In this document: positions 12,327 through 12,480 of the stretch, piece by piece
Layout: each line of letters begins with the position of its first letter
How positions within the stretch are numbered: position 1 is the stretch's first letter
Source: CAYJAD01 sp964371195
GTDB lineage: Bacteria > Desulfobacterota > Desulfovibrionia > Desulfovibrionales > Desulfovibrionaceae
Assembly: GCA_964371195.1 (NCBI GenBank)
Contig: CAYJLD010000066.1
Span: 1 to 12,480 of the forward strand
DNA: 12,480 nt
Direction of reading: 5' to 3'
Notes under the pieces: generated by a model
Databases searched by the model: none
Told to the model about the DNA's origin: nothing
Seen by the model: only the letters and a program-made list of their open reading frames with translations
Program-made: the position numbers and the translations under genes

Positions 12327-12480
12327 ATGGGCGACGAAATCATACGTGTTTGGATAATTTACAAACCTTGCGCAAATAGCGAGAAATGTAAATTCAAGCT
12401 TATTTTGCATTTTGTAGAAATCTATTTAGTCGGTACTGAAAAACGCGTTTCACGCATTTTTCTAAAAAGGCACGCTCGCT
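12327..12480 (+). CDS. Possible small ORF running into the repeat, partial
   Basis: From ATG at 12327 a frame stays open for 51 codons to the window end. It begins MGDEIIRVWIIYKPCANSEK and runs through the repeat as VGTEKRVSRIFLKRHAR. No strong ribosome site precedes the ATG. The same frame is open through the left repeat copy on the minus strand, where it ends SKYRFANARS and stop, so this ORF may end the same way beyond the window. The single mismatch between the copies is a synonymous GCT/GCC change in this frame. It may be a real small gene or a chance frame through a non-coding repeat. I do not recognise the protein. Confidence 0.25.
   Translation, partial: MGDEIIRVWIIYKPCANSEKCKFKLILHFVEIYLVGTEKRVSRIFLKRHAR
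12429..12480. repeat. Right copy of the inverted repeat
   Basis: This is the reverse complement of 57-108 at 51 of 52 positions (mismatch at 12476). It starts GTCGGTACTGAAAAACGCG and contains the same near-perfect hairpin core. The match runs right to the window edge, so the full repeat probably continues further. Confidence 0.85.

Larger units (their letters stand above)
12017..12480. other. Gene-poor right end of the window
   Basis: After the cyclophilin stop no long ORF is present on either strand for 464 bases. Visible elements are a TATAAT at 12099-12104 without a good -35, a strong terminator at 12206-12232, an A/T dyad ATATTTTTTAAAAATAT at 12268-12284, a short ORF from 12327 to the window end, and the right copy of the inverted repeat from 12429. 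Confidence 0.6.

Noticed and set aside
1..12480. CRISPR array, tRNA or rRNA genes, transposase
   Set aside because: I saw no regularly spaced repeats, no cloverleaf or ribosomal signature, and no transposase-like ORF.

Overview
This window looks like chromosomal DNA from a flagellated, low-G+C (about 40% by eye) member of the Desulfovibrionales or a close relative. The grounds are the protein families and their style: a CheV beginning MAQTNILLEAG, a FliJ-MotE pair, a very long FliD, a MltC-type lytic transglycosylase, and -24/-12 (sigma-54) promoters in front of flagellar genes. The assignment is inferred from recognised families, not from a search.

Layout. Bases 1-175 hold a palindromic repeat copy and an intrinsic terminator. 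Two cell-envelope genes follow on the minus strand: a Skp/OmpH-like lipoprotein (176-820) and a MltC-like lytic transglycosylase (1011-2105). The plus strand then carries dusB (2399-3370) overlapping ispH by 4 bases (ending 4221), and cheV (4326-5303). Two back-to-back hairpin terminators separate cheV from the convergent flagellar operon fliD-fliS (8705 down to 5440, minus). A second minus-strand operon, fliJ-motE-unknown exported protein (11186 down to 8999), lies upstream of it. Divergent from fliJ is a periplasmic cyclophilin (11429-12016, plus). The last 464 bases hold a terminator, a possible small RNA or small ORF, and a second, inverted copy of the repeat seen at the left end.

How the genes fit together. 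Three minus-strand units (mltC-like, fliD-fliS, fliJ-motE-unknown) each have, at a sensible distance upstream, a site matching the sigma-54 consensus TGGCACRNNNNTTGCW with one mismatch. This suggests a shared flagellar regulon: cap (FliD), export chaperones (FliS, FliJ), a motor-associated protein (MotE), a cell-wall hydrolase and an unknown secreted protein. CheV supplies chemotaxis coupling. DusB, IspH and the cyclophilin are housekeeping.

The most notable observations are: (1) an uninterrupted eight-C tract near the 3' end of the unknown secreted-protein gene, where a one-base slip would remove an outer-membrane-like C-terminus (possible phase variation); (2) 52-base near-perfect inverted repeats bracketing the window, with the same reading frame open through both copies; (3) the three sigma-54-like sites, including one before a lytic transglycosylase; (4) an 877-residue FliD with about four flagellin-IN-like repeats. 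I did not find a CRISPR array, insertion sequence, tRNA or rRNA.
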